A stretch of 64,000 nt of DNA from CBDCFV01 sp965203835 (lineage in GTDB: Bacteria; Chloroflexota; Dehalococcoidia; Lucifugimonadales; UBA3495). Below, one piece after another: positions 54,227-63,032 of the stretch; within the stretch, counting starts at the first letter, position 1, and each line of letters starts with the position of its first letter. The notes under the pieces are model-generated. The model ran no database searches, was not told the DNA's origin, and saw nothing but the letters and a program-made list of their open reading frames with translations. The stretch lies in NCBI GenBank assembly GCA_965203835.1, contig OZ241919.1, forward strand, positions 2,852,001-2,916,000. Reading direction: 5' to 3'. The position numbers and the translations under genes were made by a program.

Positions 54227-56428
54227 ATGGAGGCCAACCGTCAACTGGGTGGGGCCTTGCTTCAGGCTGCGGTGATTATAGCAGCCTCGATTGCCCTGTG
54301 GCGCGTGGACATAAACCCGTTGCCGAAGGGATACGATTTTCTCCTCTGGCCCGTGGTCATCGCAGCAGGTCTGTCCCTGGCGCTGGATATGGTATTCCGG
54401 CTGCAAAGCACTTCCCGCCCCAGGGCTGCCCTGCGGCTGCCCAGTGAGTTCAGCCCGCGAACGGGTCTTTTGCTTCAAATGACCCGGCGGATTTCAAAAG
54501 GCGCCGCATGGTCGATGTTGGTTATAGGCGCGTTGGTTTCCTTGGCTGAGACCCAACCGGAACCACAAATTTACCGAACATTCATTGTTTGCACGGCGGT
54601 CGTGCTGGCGTCCACGGTAGCGGTCTGGACAGTTAGCGTGCCTCTTCCCGCGGTTGGACAGATTTTCCGGTTTCCGTGGTTTCGGCTGATATCCTTCGGG
54701 ATAGTCTACATCCTGCTTCAGCAAGGATGGGCCGCCACTTATGGGTTCGCCGATTCGGCTTTGCTGCCCACGCTGGCGGCGGCGCTGGGGACCAGCTACG
54801 TAGGCAGTGCATTGATGAACGCGGGAGAAGCGTCCGACCGGTGGGCCAATCCTGATACTCCATTAAGGTCGGTTGCTGTTGAATGTCTCAAGCTGGTGGC
54901 TGCGTTGACCTCGGGCGCCAGCGTGGCGCTGGTCGCATGGGGAATACTCAGCGCTTTACCCAACATAAGCGCTGCGGCGTTGGACGAGTGGCCTGACTTT
55001 CTCCTGGGAGGGTGGGTACAGCTTCACTTCAGCCGGGTGTTCGAGGCAAGATACATGGTGGCCGGTTGTCTTCTGGCGCTTGGTTTCGCTGCCAAGGTGC
55101 CCGCCGTTGATGACACCGCGCCCGGAACAGCATATCGGGACTTGCTCAAGGCTGGGTCATACGCGTTGGCAGGGTACGTGGCTTGGTTGACGGCGGCCAA
55201 GTTGTCCCCGGCAGGTCATGGATATACGCTACTTGGCGCCGCCATCGCAGGCGGCCTGTTTATGGCAGCCGCAGCTATGGTGATCCGAGGACTCATTTCC
55301 GGGAGAAGCGGTGTGTTAGCCAGTGTAGGCAGTTGGCTCTCCCAGTCCACTCTCCGGGCGTTCTTCTTGGGAGTATCCATAATATTATACGGTCTGTTGC
55401 TGCGCCCGCTGCTGTACGAGACCTTGTGGTTTGCCCCTGTCTATGAGTGGATGGTGGTATTGGCTTTTGCATCCGTACCTCTCAATCGTTTGAGAAAGGG
55501 GGTTCGGGAGGAGGTGGCGCCCGAAGGCATTCGCCCGGCGGCATGGCCCAATTGGTCCCGACACGAGCAGATGTCGGAAGAACGACGCGATCCTAGAATG
55601 GAAAGTCTCTTGCTCCTCCAGCAACAGTTTATAAACGCCGGTGAATGGCGCAGAGTGTGGGTATACTTCGTGGGTCTGCTGGTTCGCAATGAAGTCCCGA
55701 TTCAAAATATCCCGTCCGTGTTCGAACCCATGAGACTCTGGTTCCTGGATTCGACCGCGGCCCGCCTTCGACGGCCACGAGTGGAGGCGGCCAGGAAAAG
55801 CCGGGAGGCGGCGTTGGGAGACACAATGACCAGAATGGAAGAGGCGCTGTCTCTCCCCAAAATACCCTTGGAACAAGTGAACGAGGCACGGCTGCGGGAA
55901 GAAGCGTCTTCTTTTGTGGAACTCGGCGATGGACCTGAGAAGCTGGCCGTGACTCTGATAGCGGCGTATTGGGATAAGGGGGCTGATCTCAGTTCGGCGG
56001 CTACACTATGGTTTCCGTTGATGACGTTAGTGGACGACCCCATGTTCGCCGGCGGAGTAGGCGTCAGGGCTCAGTTACGCAAAGTTTTCCTGAGAGTTTT
56101 TCGTCGGGGAGTCGCTCGCTGGGACCGGGAAAGGCGTCAACGTATAGTAGACGGAGCAGTATCCCACCTGTTCGACGATGGGGTGGTGGAAGACTTGCCG
56201 GTGGCGGTGCTCAGCAGTCAAGCGACGGTGTACCAGGGTAGAAGAAGGGGTCCGGACCGCCGGTTGCAGCGTGGAGAGTCCGTCGAGGTCATGGAAGAAG
56301 GAGAGACGGCGATGAGGGTGCGCCCAAGCGAAGACCTCAGCAGCTATTTCATGTCGGGCCGGTTGCTACGCCAGCCGGTCTTACCGACCGACTACCTTGT
56401 CATGGAGCAAAGAGGGATAACGGCATGA
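54227..56428 (+). CDS. Multi-pass membrane protein of the MoxR/DUF58 operon
   Basis: 733 residues, unknown family. About ten or eleven transmembrane helices occupy the first 420 residues. They are followed by a soluble cytoplasmic-type region of about 300 residues rich in Arg/Glu (RMEEALSLPKIPLEQVNEARLREEA). It starts 7 bases after the preceding stop and ends in an ATGA overlap with moxR, so it is translated as part of the operon. It may be a membrane partner of the MoxR ATPase. Confidence 0.75.
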   Translation: MEANRQLGGALLQAAVIIAASIALWRVDINPLPKGYDFLLWPVVIAAGLSLALDMVFRLQSTSRPRAALRLPSEFSPRTGLLLQMTRRISKGAAWSMLVIGALVSLAETQPEPQIYRTFIVCTAVVLASTVAVWTVSVPLPAVGQIFRFPWFRLISFGIVYILLQQGWAATYGFADSALLPTLAAALGTSYVGSALMNAGEASDRWANPDTPLRSVAVECLKLVAALTSGASVALVAWGILSALPNISAAALDEWPDFLLGGWVQLHFSRVFEARYMVAGCLLALGFAAKVPAVDDTAPGTAYRDLLKAGSYALAGYVAWLTAAKLSPAGHGYTLLGAAIAGGLFMAAAAMVIRGLISGRSGVLASVGSWLSQSTLRAFFLGVSIILYGLLLRPLLYETLWFAPVYEWMVVLAFASVPLNRLRKGVREEVAPEGIRPAAWPNWSRHEQMSEERRDPRMESLLLLQQQFINAGEWRRVWVYFVGLLVRNEVPIQNIPSVFEPMRLWFLDSTAARLRRPRVEAARKSREAALGDTMTRMEEALSLPKIPLEQVNEARLREEASSFVELGDGPEKLAVTLIAAYWDKGADLSSAATLWFPLMTLVDDPMFAGGVGVRAQLRKVFLRVFRRGVARWDRERRQRIVDGAVSHLFDDGVVEDLPVAVLSSQATVYQGRRRGPDRRLQRGESVEVMEEGETAMRVRPSEDLSSYFMSGRLLRQPVLPTDYLVMEQRGITA

Positions 56429-57414
56429 GCCAATTTGATGTGGAAGAGGCGGCACGCGTCTGCGAGACGATAATCGACCGTGTCGGCGAGGTATTCGTGG
56501 GCAACAGGCCTCTGCTTCGGAAGTTACTGGCAGCGGCGTTGGCCAATGGCCACGTTCTTTTCGAGGACTATCCGGGCTTGGGCAAGACGCTGTTGGCCAA
56601 GGTGTTTACCAAGGCAATCGGCAGCGAGACCCGCCGGGTCCAGTTCACCCCGGACGTGCTTCCCGCAGACATCGTGGGCACAAGAGTATGGCGCCAGAAC
56701 ACCGGGGAGTTCCAGTTGGTGCGGGGCCCCGTGTTCACCAACGTGCTGTTGGCGGATGAGATAAACCGGGCGCCGCCCAAGACCCAAGCGGCCTTGCTGG
56801 AAGCCATGGAAGAGCGTCAGGTAACTATCGACGGCGACACGCTTCTCCTAAGCCCTCCCTTCTTGGTCATCGCGACCCAAAACCCCATCGAGCAGGAAGG
56901 AACGTATCCGTTGCCAGAGGCGCAACTCGACCGATTCCTGTTTCGGTTGAGCACAGGCTACCCTGCCAACCAAGCGCAGGAAAACGATATTCTGCTACGC
57001 CGGATCGAGTGGCGGAAGGACGACCCGACCGAGGATATGCAGCCTGCCGTGGATATTGACGGGTTTCTGCGGTTGCAGCACAGCGTGGAAACAAGCGTTT
57101 ACGTGGACCAAGTAATGGTGGACTACATCACCCAAGTGGTGCGGCTTACCCGCGAGCACCCCCGGATTGCCGTAGGGGTCAGCCCTCGGGGCAGTCTGGC
57201 CCTGCTAAAGGTGTCACGCAGCATGGCCCTCATCCACGGAAGAGACTTCGTCATCCCGGACGACGTAAAGATGGTTACCACCGATGTACTGGGTCACCGT
57301 GTGATCCTGAACATAGAGGATATTCTGGAAGGAGTGAAGCCGCAGGACGTGGTCGAAGAGATAGTAAGCCAAGTGCCGGTGCCTACGGAGTTGGGGCGCC
57401 GGTCGGACGAGTGA
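56425..57414 (+). CDS. MoxR-family AAA+ ATPase
   Basis: 329 residues. Walker A lies in FEDYPGLGKTLLAKVF (about 49-60), with FTPDVLPADIVGTRVW, Walker B VLLADEINRAPPKTQAALLEAM, sensor IATQNPIEQEGTYPLPEAQLDRFLFRL and arginine-finger region SPRGSLALLKVSRSMA. MoxR proteins act as chaperone-like ATPases that mature partner proteins, commonly DUF58/VWA proteins. Both flanking genes overlap by four bases (ATGA; GTGA). Confidence 0.95.
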   Translation: MSQFDVEEAARVCETIIDRVGEVFVGNRPLLRKLLAAALANGHVLFEDYPGLGKTLLAKVFTKAIGSETRRVQFTPDVLPADIVGTRVWRQNTGEFQLVRGPVFTNVLLADEINRAPPKTQAALLEAMEERQVTIDGDTLLLSPPFLVIATQNPIEQEGTYPLPEAQLDRFLFRLSTGYPANQAQENDILLRRIEWRKDDPTEDMQPAVDIDGFLRLQHSVETSVYVDQVMVDYITQVVRLTREHPRIAVGVSPRGSLALLKVSRSMALIHGRDFVIPDDVKMVTTDVLGHRVILNIEDILEGVKPQDVVEEIVSQVPVPTELGRRSDE

Positions 57415-58748
57415 TGCTTTCCACATTGCCTACCAGGTGGCTGGCCCTGGCTTTTGGGCTGTTGGGGTTTGCCCTGTTCCTGGGCAATCTCATCCTTCTG
57501 GCAGGGGCCGTTTTCGGACTTCTTGTGGTGTTGCTGGGGTCGGTGCTTGTCGCCCCCAACGGAATAGTGGTCAGACGAACTACACCCCGCCTTGTTTGCT
57601 GGGCGGGTGACCGTCTGGATATCGACCGCCGCGTGGAGGTCGGCGGAGGGATGGGGCCGCTGTACATCTACGACCGGCTGCCGGCGGAAGCCGAGATAGT
57701 GAGCGGCAGCAACCTTCGCGTGCTCTGGAAGCGGCCGGGCCCCGCGAATTATGACCTGTCTTACAGTGTTACCTGGCCCAAACGGGGCGTGTACACGCTG
57801 GGAGAGACGACCTGGGAGTCAGAGCCTCCGTTGGGACTATACCAACGTACACAGGGGTCAGCGGGTCCCTCTTTGGATATTTCCGTTGTACCTCGTACCC
57901 AAGCCATACATAGAGTTAACCACATCAGGGGACGGGCCAATAATCCCTTCCCTCAGGAGGATATCGCCGTCATCGGCTTGTCAACGACGGATTTCACCGA
58001 TTTGCGTCCCTACACGCCGGGAGACCCCATGCGTTGGGTCAACTGGAAAGCCAGCGCCCGCAATTCCGGCAGTGTCAACCCGCTGCTGGTCAATCAGTAT
58101 GAACCCGAAGGGCGAAAGGCGATCTGGATTTTCCTCGACGGGGCAGATTACATGGACGTCGGGTCCAATCTGTCTGCAATGGTAGATAGAGCGGCAGAGG
58201 CCGCAGGCAGTATCGCCCAGTATTACCTGAACCGGGGTTACACGCTGGGAGCTTACATATACAACAGCCAGACCGACATTCTGACCCCTGAAGTGGGCCA
58301 GAAGCAATTCCAAAGGCTGGCTAACATGCTCACCAGGTTCAAGTCCGGCCCCCCCAGGCAAAACCTCTTGCAAGCGGTGGAGTGGTGCAAAGGGTTTCTG
58401 TTCCGGTTGCAGCCCGAGGTCTACATCATCACGAGGCTGGATGTTCATTACCCCAGGGAGACTGCGGCATCTCCCTATTTGGAGGGATTCACTGCGGGGG
58501 TGCGGCGATTGGTTGCCATGAACCCCCGTTCTCGCCACAGAAACCGGGTAAGAGTGGTCCACATGGAACCGCACGGTTACCAGATTCCCCGGACACCGGT
58601 GGAGTCTCAAACCCAAGACTTGATGAGGTGGGAGGTCTCACCCATGTACGAGGCCATTCGGCGTTCCGGGGCTTCCATAATGCGATGGGACCCACAGCAA
58701 CAGGATTTCGTATCCACTCTATTGCAGTATCTCTATACGAGGCAGTGA
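57411..58748 (+). CDS. DUF58-domain protein
   Basis: 445 residues with two N-terminal transmembrane helices (ALAFGLLGFALFLGNLILLA and following). A beta-rich region comes next, then the DUF58 signature DFTDLRPYTPGDPMRWVNWKASARN (about 192-216), leading to a VWA-like fold (AIWIFLDGADYMDVGSNL). DUF58 proteins are the usual partners of MoxR ATPases. The start may be GTG 57411 or ATG 57414. It is translationally coupled to moxR. Confidence 0.9.
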   Translation: MMLSTLPTRWLALAFGLLGFALFLGNLILLAGAVFGLLVVLLGSVLVAPNGIVVRRTTPRLVCWAGDRLDIDRRVEVGGGMGPLYIYDRLPAEAEIVSGSNLRVLWKRPGPANYDLSYSVTWPKRGVYTLGETTWESEPPLGLYQRTQGSAGPSLDISVVPRTQAIHRVNHIRGRANNPFPQEDIAVIGLSTTDFTDLRPYTPGDPMRWVNWKASARNSGSVNPLLVNQYEPEGRKAIWIFLDGADYMDVGSNLSAMVDRAAEAAGSIAQYYLNRGYTLGAYIYNSQTDILTPEVGQKQFQRLANMLTRFKSGPPRQNLLQAVEWCKGFLFRLQPEVYIITRLDVHYPRETAASPYLEGFTAGVRRLVAMNPRSRHRNRVRVVHMEPHGYQIPRTPVESQTQDLMRWEVSPMYEAIRRSGASIMRWDPQQQDFVSTLLQYLYTRQ

Positions 58749-58752
58749 ACCG

Positions 58753-59487
58753 ATGACGCGCTTCATTGTCGTTGAATCGTTTCTGCTGGGTTGCCTTTTT
58801 TTGATCGCGGCCTATGTGTTCCGGCAGTCCTTCCCAACGATACCCGGGGTGGCGATGTTGTTGGAGGCGGCGCCGGGATTCCAGGGATCCTCACCTTTGG
58901 GCGTGTCTCCGTTCGTAGCCGTCATAGCGGGTGTTTGCATTCTCGCCATCATCCTCTACTGGGTGCTGCAGTGGATGGGAAAGACAGAGCGTTCCTTCTG
59001 GATAGTGACCATGCTCTCTCTTATGCTCCAGTTCCCAGCGGTGCTGGCGCACAATCAGTTGGACTGGGCCTTGTTCTGGAGAGCCGTCAAGGCATCGCCC
59101 GAAATGTCCCAGATCACCATAGGGTCGTTGTTCCTAGTTTCACTGGCGTTGCTGTTAGCGTTGCAGCGGACGGCCGAATTGAGGAGACTCAATGGTCGGT
59201 TGGCAGCCTTGCGGCTGGAGCGGGGTGAGCAGGGTCAAGTCATTGCCAGCGAAGTTGTGGTCCTTGTGGGGCTGGTTGGCTCCACGTTAGTGGTGACCTC
59301 GGCGCTGATGCTTACGGCCGCCGGGTTTGCCCGAATGGGCAACCTGCTGGGTCAGTCTCATTGGACGGTGTTAGCCGTTGGCGCCGCGGCCTTATTCATC
59401 ATAGTGGCCTTCTTGCACTTCTGGCTGCGTATGCGCCAGCAGACTGGCGCAACGAGCGTCGACGACGGGACGCGAAGAGACCACTAA
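58753..59487 (+). CDS. Membrane protein, last gene of the MoxR/DUF58 operon
   Basis: 244 residues with about six transmembrane helices (1-22, 50-75, 85-110, 118-138, 170-195, 205-228) and a short charged loop (TAELRRLNGRLAALRLERGEQ). No family was recognised. It starts 4 bases after the DUF58 stop. It is probably a small integral component of the same complex. The following 140 bases to the next gene hold nothing recognisable. Confidence 0.7.
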   Translation: MTRFIVVESFLLGCLFLIAAYVFRQSFPTIPGVAMLLEAAPGFQGSSPLGVSPFVAVIAGVCILAIILYWVLQWMGKTERSFWIVTMLSLMLQFPAVLAHNQLDWALFWRAVKASPEMSQITIGSLFLVSLALLLALQRTAELRRLNGRLAALRLERGEQGQVIASEVVVLVGLVGSTLVVTSALMLTAAGFARMGNLLGQSHWTVLAVGAAALFIIVAFLHFWLRMRQQTGATSVDDGTRRDH

Positions 59488-59630
59488 CTCGACTTGGGAG
59501 AGCTAGATAAACTCGTCAACTTGGAACTAGCAGAGTTCGGTCATCAAGGGCGTCGGTGGGTCGATTAAGATTGCCTTGGGCAGGCACAACGACAGGTACG
59601 GAAGGGAAATCTCATATAAGAGGCGGAAAT

Positions 59631-60038
59631 ATGGCAATTCCTGAAACTACAGACGAGGCCGGCTGGCGTGAATAGAAGGTTGCGCCTCGGAAGGGATTGC
59701 TAAGCAGCGAGATAGCCCAGTTGATAGGGGAAACTCCGGCTGCGATTCGGGCAGCTATCCGGACTGGACAACTGTGCGGAGTGACACGGAAGGCTAAAGG
59801 CATCACCTTCGCGTATGCCGCTACTGTCGATGACATCATTGCCATGTATGAGTTACCCGTAGAAATAGCGGATATACTGAGGAGACGTACCCAAAGTGAT
59901 GCCTCGGATGAGGTTATGTATCTTGGAGTTCCTTTTCACCATGTGATGGGAGAACGGATTAAAGTTACCATCCCGACGGAGTTTGGGGACTCCCAAGAAT
60001 TTCAACGCCACAACGAAGGAATTGCCGAACGCTGCTAA
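59631..60038 (+). pseudogene. Small HTH protein gene interrupted by an amber codon
   Basis: ATG 59631 is preceded by AGGCGG at ideal spacing and reads MAIPETTDEAGWRE, then TAG (59673-59675), then continues in the same frame as KVAPRKGLLSSEIAQLIGE and 110 further codons to 60038. The part after the TAG contains an excisionase/MerR-like HTH (SSEIAQLIGETPAAIRAAIRTGQL). Translation could restart at TTG 59697, giving 113 residues. It lies directly upstream of grdA on the same strand. A nonsense mutation is the simplest reading. Confidence 0.5.
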
Positions 60039-60092
60039 GATTCGCGTACCGTATAAGGTAAGAAAACCGCTCTGCGGAGACGTTGGCATAAG

Positions 60093-60119
60093 CTGACAAG
60101 ATGGCGCCAGTGCTATACT
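60093..60119 (+). promoter_or_regulatory. Candidate promoter of grdA
   Basis: CTGACA (60093-60098) and an extended -10 TGCTATACT (TATACT at 60114-60119) are spaced 15 bases apart. The predicted start is about 35 bases before the GTG of grdA. GGAGGGG lies at 60150-60155. Confidence 0.5.
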
Positions 60120-60161
60120 AAGCCGCCACCAAGCAATTTCTTAACTTCTGGAGGGGTGCCA

Positions 60162-60617
60162 GTGGAACTTAAAGGTAAACGGGTTATAGCCTTGGGAGAG
60201 CGGGACGGCGTCCAAGGGGCCGCCATCGCCAACTGCGCCCGCAGTTCCGGTGCGGAGGTCGTGCTGGAGATGACGCACTGCTTCGTTTGAACCTCCGCCG
60301 GCGCCCTTGACCTGGAAGGTCAAGAAGAAATCAAGCGAGCAGTGGAGACATTGGGGGCCGAAGGGATGCTGGTCCTCTTGGGCACCCCGACCATAGAAAG
60401 CACCAAGCTGTATGCCGCAACGGTCAAAGACGGGGACCCCGCTTGGGCCGGAGCGCTGGCCGGCGAGTCGCTGGGGTTGCCCTCGTACCACATCACCGAG
60501 CCTGAAATCAAAGCGCAGATAGACGCCGATACTTACGATGCGGAAGTGGGCTTGGCCGACATCGCCCTCGACACAGAGGAAATAGCCTTGGCCGTCAGGG
60601 AGATACGGGAGGGCTAG
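60162..60617 (+). CDS. grdA: Glycine reductase complex selenoprotein A (GrdA), in-frame TGA = selenocysteine
   Basis: GTG start with GGAGGGG 6-7 bases upstream, then MELKGKRVIALGERDGVQGA. At codon 43 the frame reads THCFV-TGA-TSAGALDLEGQE (TGA at 60288-60290) and stays open to a TAG at 60615, 151 residues in all. This matches GrdA throughout: ALGERDGxxG, the redox motif CxxU, AGALDLE, EGMLVLLGT, DPAWAGALAGESLGLP and DADTYDAEVGLADIALD. The length is normal for the family. GrdA is the small selenoprotein shuttling the carboxymethyl-selenoether between substrate-specific protein B and protein C. A SECIS-like hairpin follows the TGA. A conventional gene caller would report only a fragment from the ATG at 60366. 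Confidence 0.93.
60306..60324 (+). promoter_or_regulatory. Bacterial SECIS-like hairpin in grdA
   Basis: CTTGACC (60306-60312), loop TGGAA, GGTCAAG (60318-60324): a perfect 7-bp stem whose apical loop contains GG, starting 15 bases after the TGA. This is the geometry expected for a SelB-binding bSECIS. Confidence 0.85.
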
Positions 60618-60662
60618 GACCAATCGACAATCACTAACTCCAGATGACTTAGGGGACCAGAT

Positions 60663-61712
60663 ATGGAAAGGTTCCAAACACCACTGAAAGTCCTACTCTG
60701 CGCCCTGGCGTTAGTGTTGGCCTCTACGCTGACAGCTTGTGGAGGGGCCGACCAACCACCAACATCAGACCAGCCCAACCGGCCTGTCTCCGAACAGGGA
60801 GAGCCGTCTAGAATTGAGAACGAGTCAGGAAGAAATGAACAATCGCCCAAAGCCGGCGTGGCTACCAAAGGCGATTACCTCTCGGTCAGCGCCGGAGATG
60901 ATCACACATGTGCAATAAAGGCCGACAATAATGTGGTCTGCTGGGGATCAAATCTGGACGCTTTGGGGAAGGAAACCGGTCAAGCCACACCTCCCGAAGG
61001 TGAGCTATTTGCCTTTATCAGCGCAGGGTTTGCGCACACCTGCGGGATAAGGGCTGACGGTACCGAAACTTGTTGGGGCAACAACACTTTTGGCCAAGCT
61101 GCATGGCCCGGTGACCTGTTCGAATCCCTGGCTGCCGGAGCTACGCACACCTGCGGGCTTAGGTCCGACGGCACCGTCACGTGTTGGGGCACGGAAAGCC
61201 GAAGTCACAGCCTGAACCCGCCTGAAGGTGAGCTGTTTACTTCTATCAGTGCGGGTTATGGACACACCTGCGGCATCCGGACCAACGACACTATCTACTG
61301 CTGGGGAGACCTTCCTTACCAAGGACTGATCCAAGAGGAGTACTCGGCTGTCAGTACCGAAGAACAATATTCCACTGTTAGCGTTGGGGACAAGCACTTC
61401 TGCGGTGTACGAAAGAACGGTTCGGTCGATTGCTATGGTCACGTATTCGACACCGACATAACGCCGCCAGCCGGAACGTTCATGTCCGTGAGTTCTGGGC
61501 GTTTGCACACCTGTGGGGTAAGGGAGAATGGTTCAGTAACCTGTTGGGGAGGGAATGTTGGCTTGACAGGTGAAGTGGCTGGGCAAATCGATCCTCCCAG
61601 CAGCCAGTTCCTGTCAATTGCTGCGGGAGGATACCACAACTGCGGTGTTAAGAAGGAAGGCTCTATATCCTGCTGGGGCGACGACTATTTTGGTCAGGCG
61701 TCTCCTCCATGA
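60663..61712 (+). CDS. RCC1-repeat lipoprotein
   Basis: 349 residues. The lipoprotein signal ends at LTAC, followed by a Pro/Ser/Glu-rich linker (to about 70). Six or seven RCC1-like propeller repeats of about 40 residues follow, each with a paired-Cys unit (HTCGIRADGTETCWG; HTCGLRSDGTVTCWG; HNCGVKKEGSISCWG). The extracellular beta-propeller is probably stiffened by disulfides. It lies on the same strand 45 bases after grdA, but nothing links it functionally to glycine reductase. Confidence 0.85.
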   Translation: MERFQTPLKVLLCALALVLASTLTACGGADQPPTSDQPNRPVSEQGEPSRIENESGRNEQSPKAGVATKGDYLSVSAGDDHTCAIKADNNVVCWGSNLDALGKETGQATPPEGELFAFISAGFAHTCGIRADGTETCWGNNTFGQAAWPGDLFESLAAGATHTCGLRSDGTVTCWGTESRSHSLNPPEGELFTSISAGYGHTCGIRTNDTIYCWGDLPYQGLIQEEYSAVSTEEQYSTVSVGDKHFCGVRKNGSVDCYGHVFDTDITPPAGTFMSVSSGRLHTCGVRENGSVTCWGGNVGLTGEVAGQIDPPSSQFLSIAAGGYHNCGVKKEGSISCWGDDYFGQASPP

Positions 61713-61720
61713 GGAAACCC

Positions 61721-61749
61721 GTATTAGCGCAAGTCGTTCGCCCTAATAC
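61721..61749. terminator. Hairpin between convergent genes
   Basis: GTATTAG (61721-61727) and CTAATAC (61743-61749) form a stem between the RCC1 lipoprotein stop and the grdE stop, overlapping the latter. It could serve both directions, but T-runs are lacking. Confidence 0.4.
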
Positions 61750-63032
61750 TCCATGCTGCTGAGACGGCCAAACCCGTAGTGGTCGTCGAAGCGCCACGGT
61801 GTGGGCAGCGGCCCGGCGGTGGGGACGTAGTGGTCCCGCAACCGGCCGCTTATTTTTTGCGGATTTCCTATGACACGTTCCACCGGCGGCACGGGGTCTA
61901 TTCCCAGCAAATCGGCCCGGAAAAACCCGGTGGACACGATGGCGTCAGCCTCTGTTACCGGCTCCAGCATAGTGGGAACGCTTCCGGTGGGATCGTCCTC
62001 GCTGGTCAGGAAGACGGTCTTGATGCCGGAACGCTCGCACGCTTGAAGGGTGCGGATTACCTCGATGAACTCGTTCCCTCCCGCGTCCCAAGTAATCAAC
62101 GCCCCGCGCGCCCCCATCATCCGCGCAATTTTCGCCGTCTGATTGGCGGTCATCTGCTTCTCGTGCTGCGTGGTCCACTCCGTGCGAGTGGCGATGACGC
62201 CGAGGAAGTTGAAGTCCACGCCGTGGCGACGGTACAGGTCCAGCAGCGCCGGATTGTTTGCCATGTTCCACGACATAGCGAACGCCGTGCGGTACGGGCC
62301 GGTGATGGCCCCGTCCAGAATTTCGTTGGGGTGGAACAGCCAAGGGGGCGTCAACTGGGTTAGGCCGTAGGTGGAGGTGCAGAAGGTGGCCGGTGAGCCG
62401 GACATAGCCTGGGGCGAGTGCAGGCACAGAATGTACACCACTCCCGGCAACCCCGGGTCCACTTTGCCAAGCTCGAATACCTCCGTCTCGGGCGGCTCAA
62501 GCCCTTCGGTGGCTCCGGCCAGCATGTCTGATACCGTCAGGACCGCGTTGTGGACGGCGTCGTTTCTGGCGTCCACGCCCAGCGCCGGTTCCGGCTCGAC
62601 AACCACGCACACGTTGAGCAGCGAGCTTTGCGGGATAATCTCCGCCCAAGGCCCCGCCATGTCCATGTAAACGAACAGTGGGTCTCCGCCCGCCTCATGC
62701 CAGGGAGTTTCGGATACTTCCACCACGCCCACGCCGGACAAACGATGGGTCTTTCCTTCTCCCACGGTGGTTATGGAGCGGCCGCAGATGCCGGGGTAGA
62801 CCACTCCCGGCCCTTCGACCTTCACCCGCGGTTCCACCACGTCGCGCACCGGCCAGATTCGCACCGACTCGCCGGGCTTGGCCAGTTCCAAGTCTACCCT
62901 GGCAACGCGGGGGTCTTTCCTGACCTCCTCCAGGACTTGGTCGTACCCCACTTCCAGCACGCCGTCATGCCATTGGGTCCGGGAACCCATGACCACTTCG
63001 TGTACCGGAAAGGTGCCTATCTCAAGACGCAT
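61743..63032 (-). CDS. grdE: Glycine/sarcosine/betaine reductase component B, GrdE-type proprotein subunit
   Basis: 429 residues from ATG 63032, chosen because MRLEIGTFPVHEV matches the family start; the frame is open 10 codons further. Family landmarks: DPRVARVDLELAKPGESVRI, GVVYPGICG, RNDAVHNAVL, ETEVFELGKVDPGLPGVVYI, LFHPNEILDGAITG, NFLGVIATRTEWTTQHEKQMTA and GALITWDAGGNEFIEV. In clostridia this proprotein is cleaved at an Asn-Cys just after the HPNExxDGAI motif to make a pyruvoyl group. Here that stretch reads GPYRTAFAMSW, without Cys. It overlaps the end of the upstream selenoprotein gene by 11 bases, so they form one operon. Confidence 0.88.
   Translation of the reverse strand: MRLEIGTFPVHEVVMGSRTQWHDGVLEVGYDQVLEEVRKDPRVARVDLELAKPGESVRIWPVRDVVEPRVKVEGPGVVYPGICGRSITTVGEGKTHRLSGVGVVEVSETPWHEAGGDPLFVYMDMAGPWAEIIPQSSLLNVCVVVEPEPALGVDARNDAVHNAVLTVSDMLAGATEGLEPPETEVFELGKVDPGLPGVVYILCLHSPQAMSGSPATFCTSTYGLTQLTPPWLFHPNEILDGAITGPYRTAFAMSWNMANNPALLDLYRRHGVDFNFLGVIATRTEWTTQHEKQMTANQTAKIARMMGARGALITWDAGGNEFIEVIRTLQACERSGIKTVFLTSEDDPTGSVPTMLEPVTEADAIVSTGFFRADLLGIDPVPPVERVIGNPQKISGRLRDHYVPTAGPLPTPWRFDDHYGFGRLSSMEY

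Noticed and set aside
59673..59675. Pyrrolysine codon
   Set aside because: Pyrrolysine is known mainly from methylamine methyltransferases. A small HTH protein is an unlikely carrier and no pyl gene is visible.
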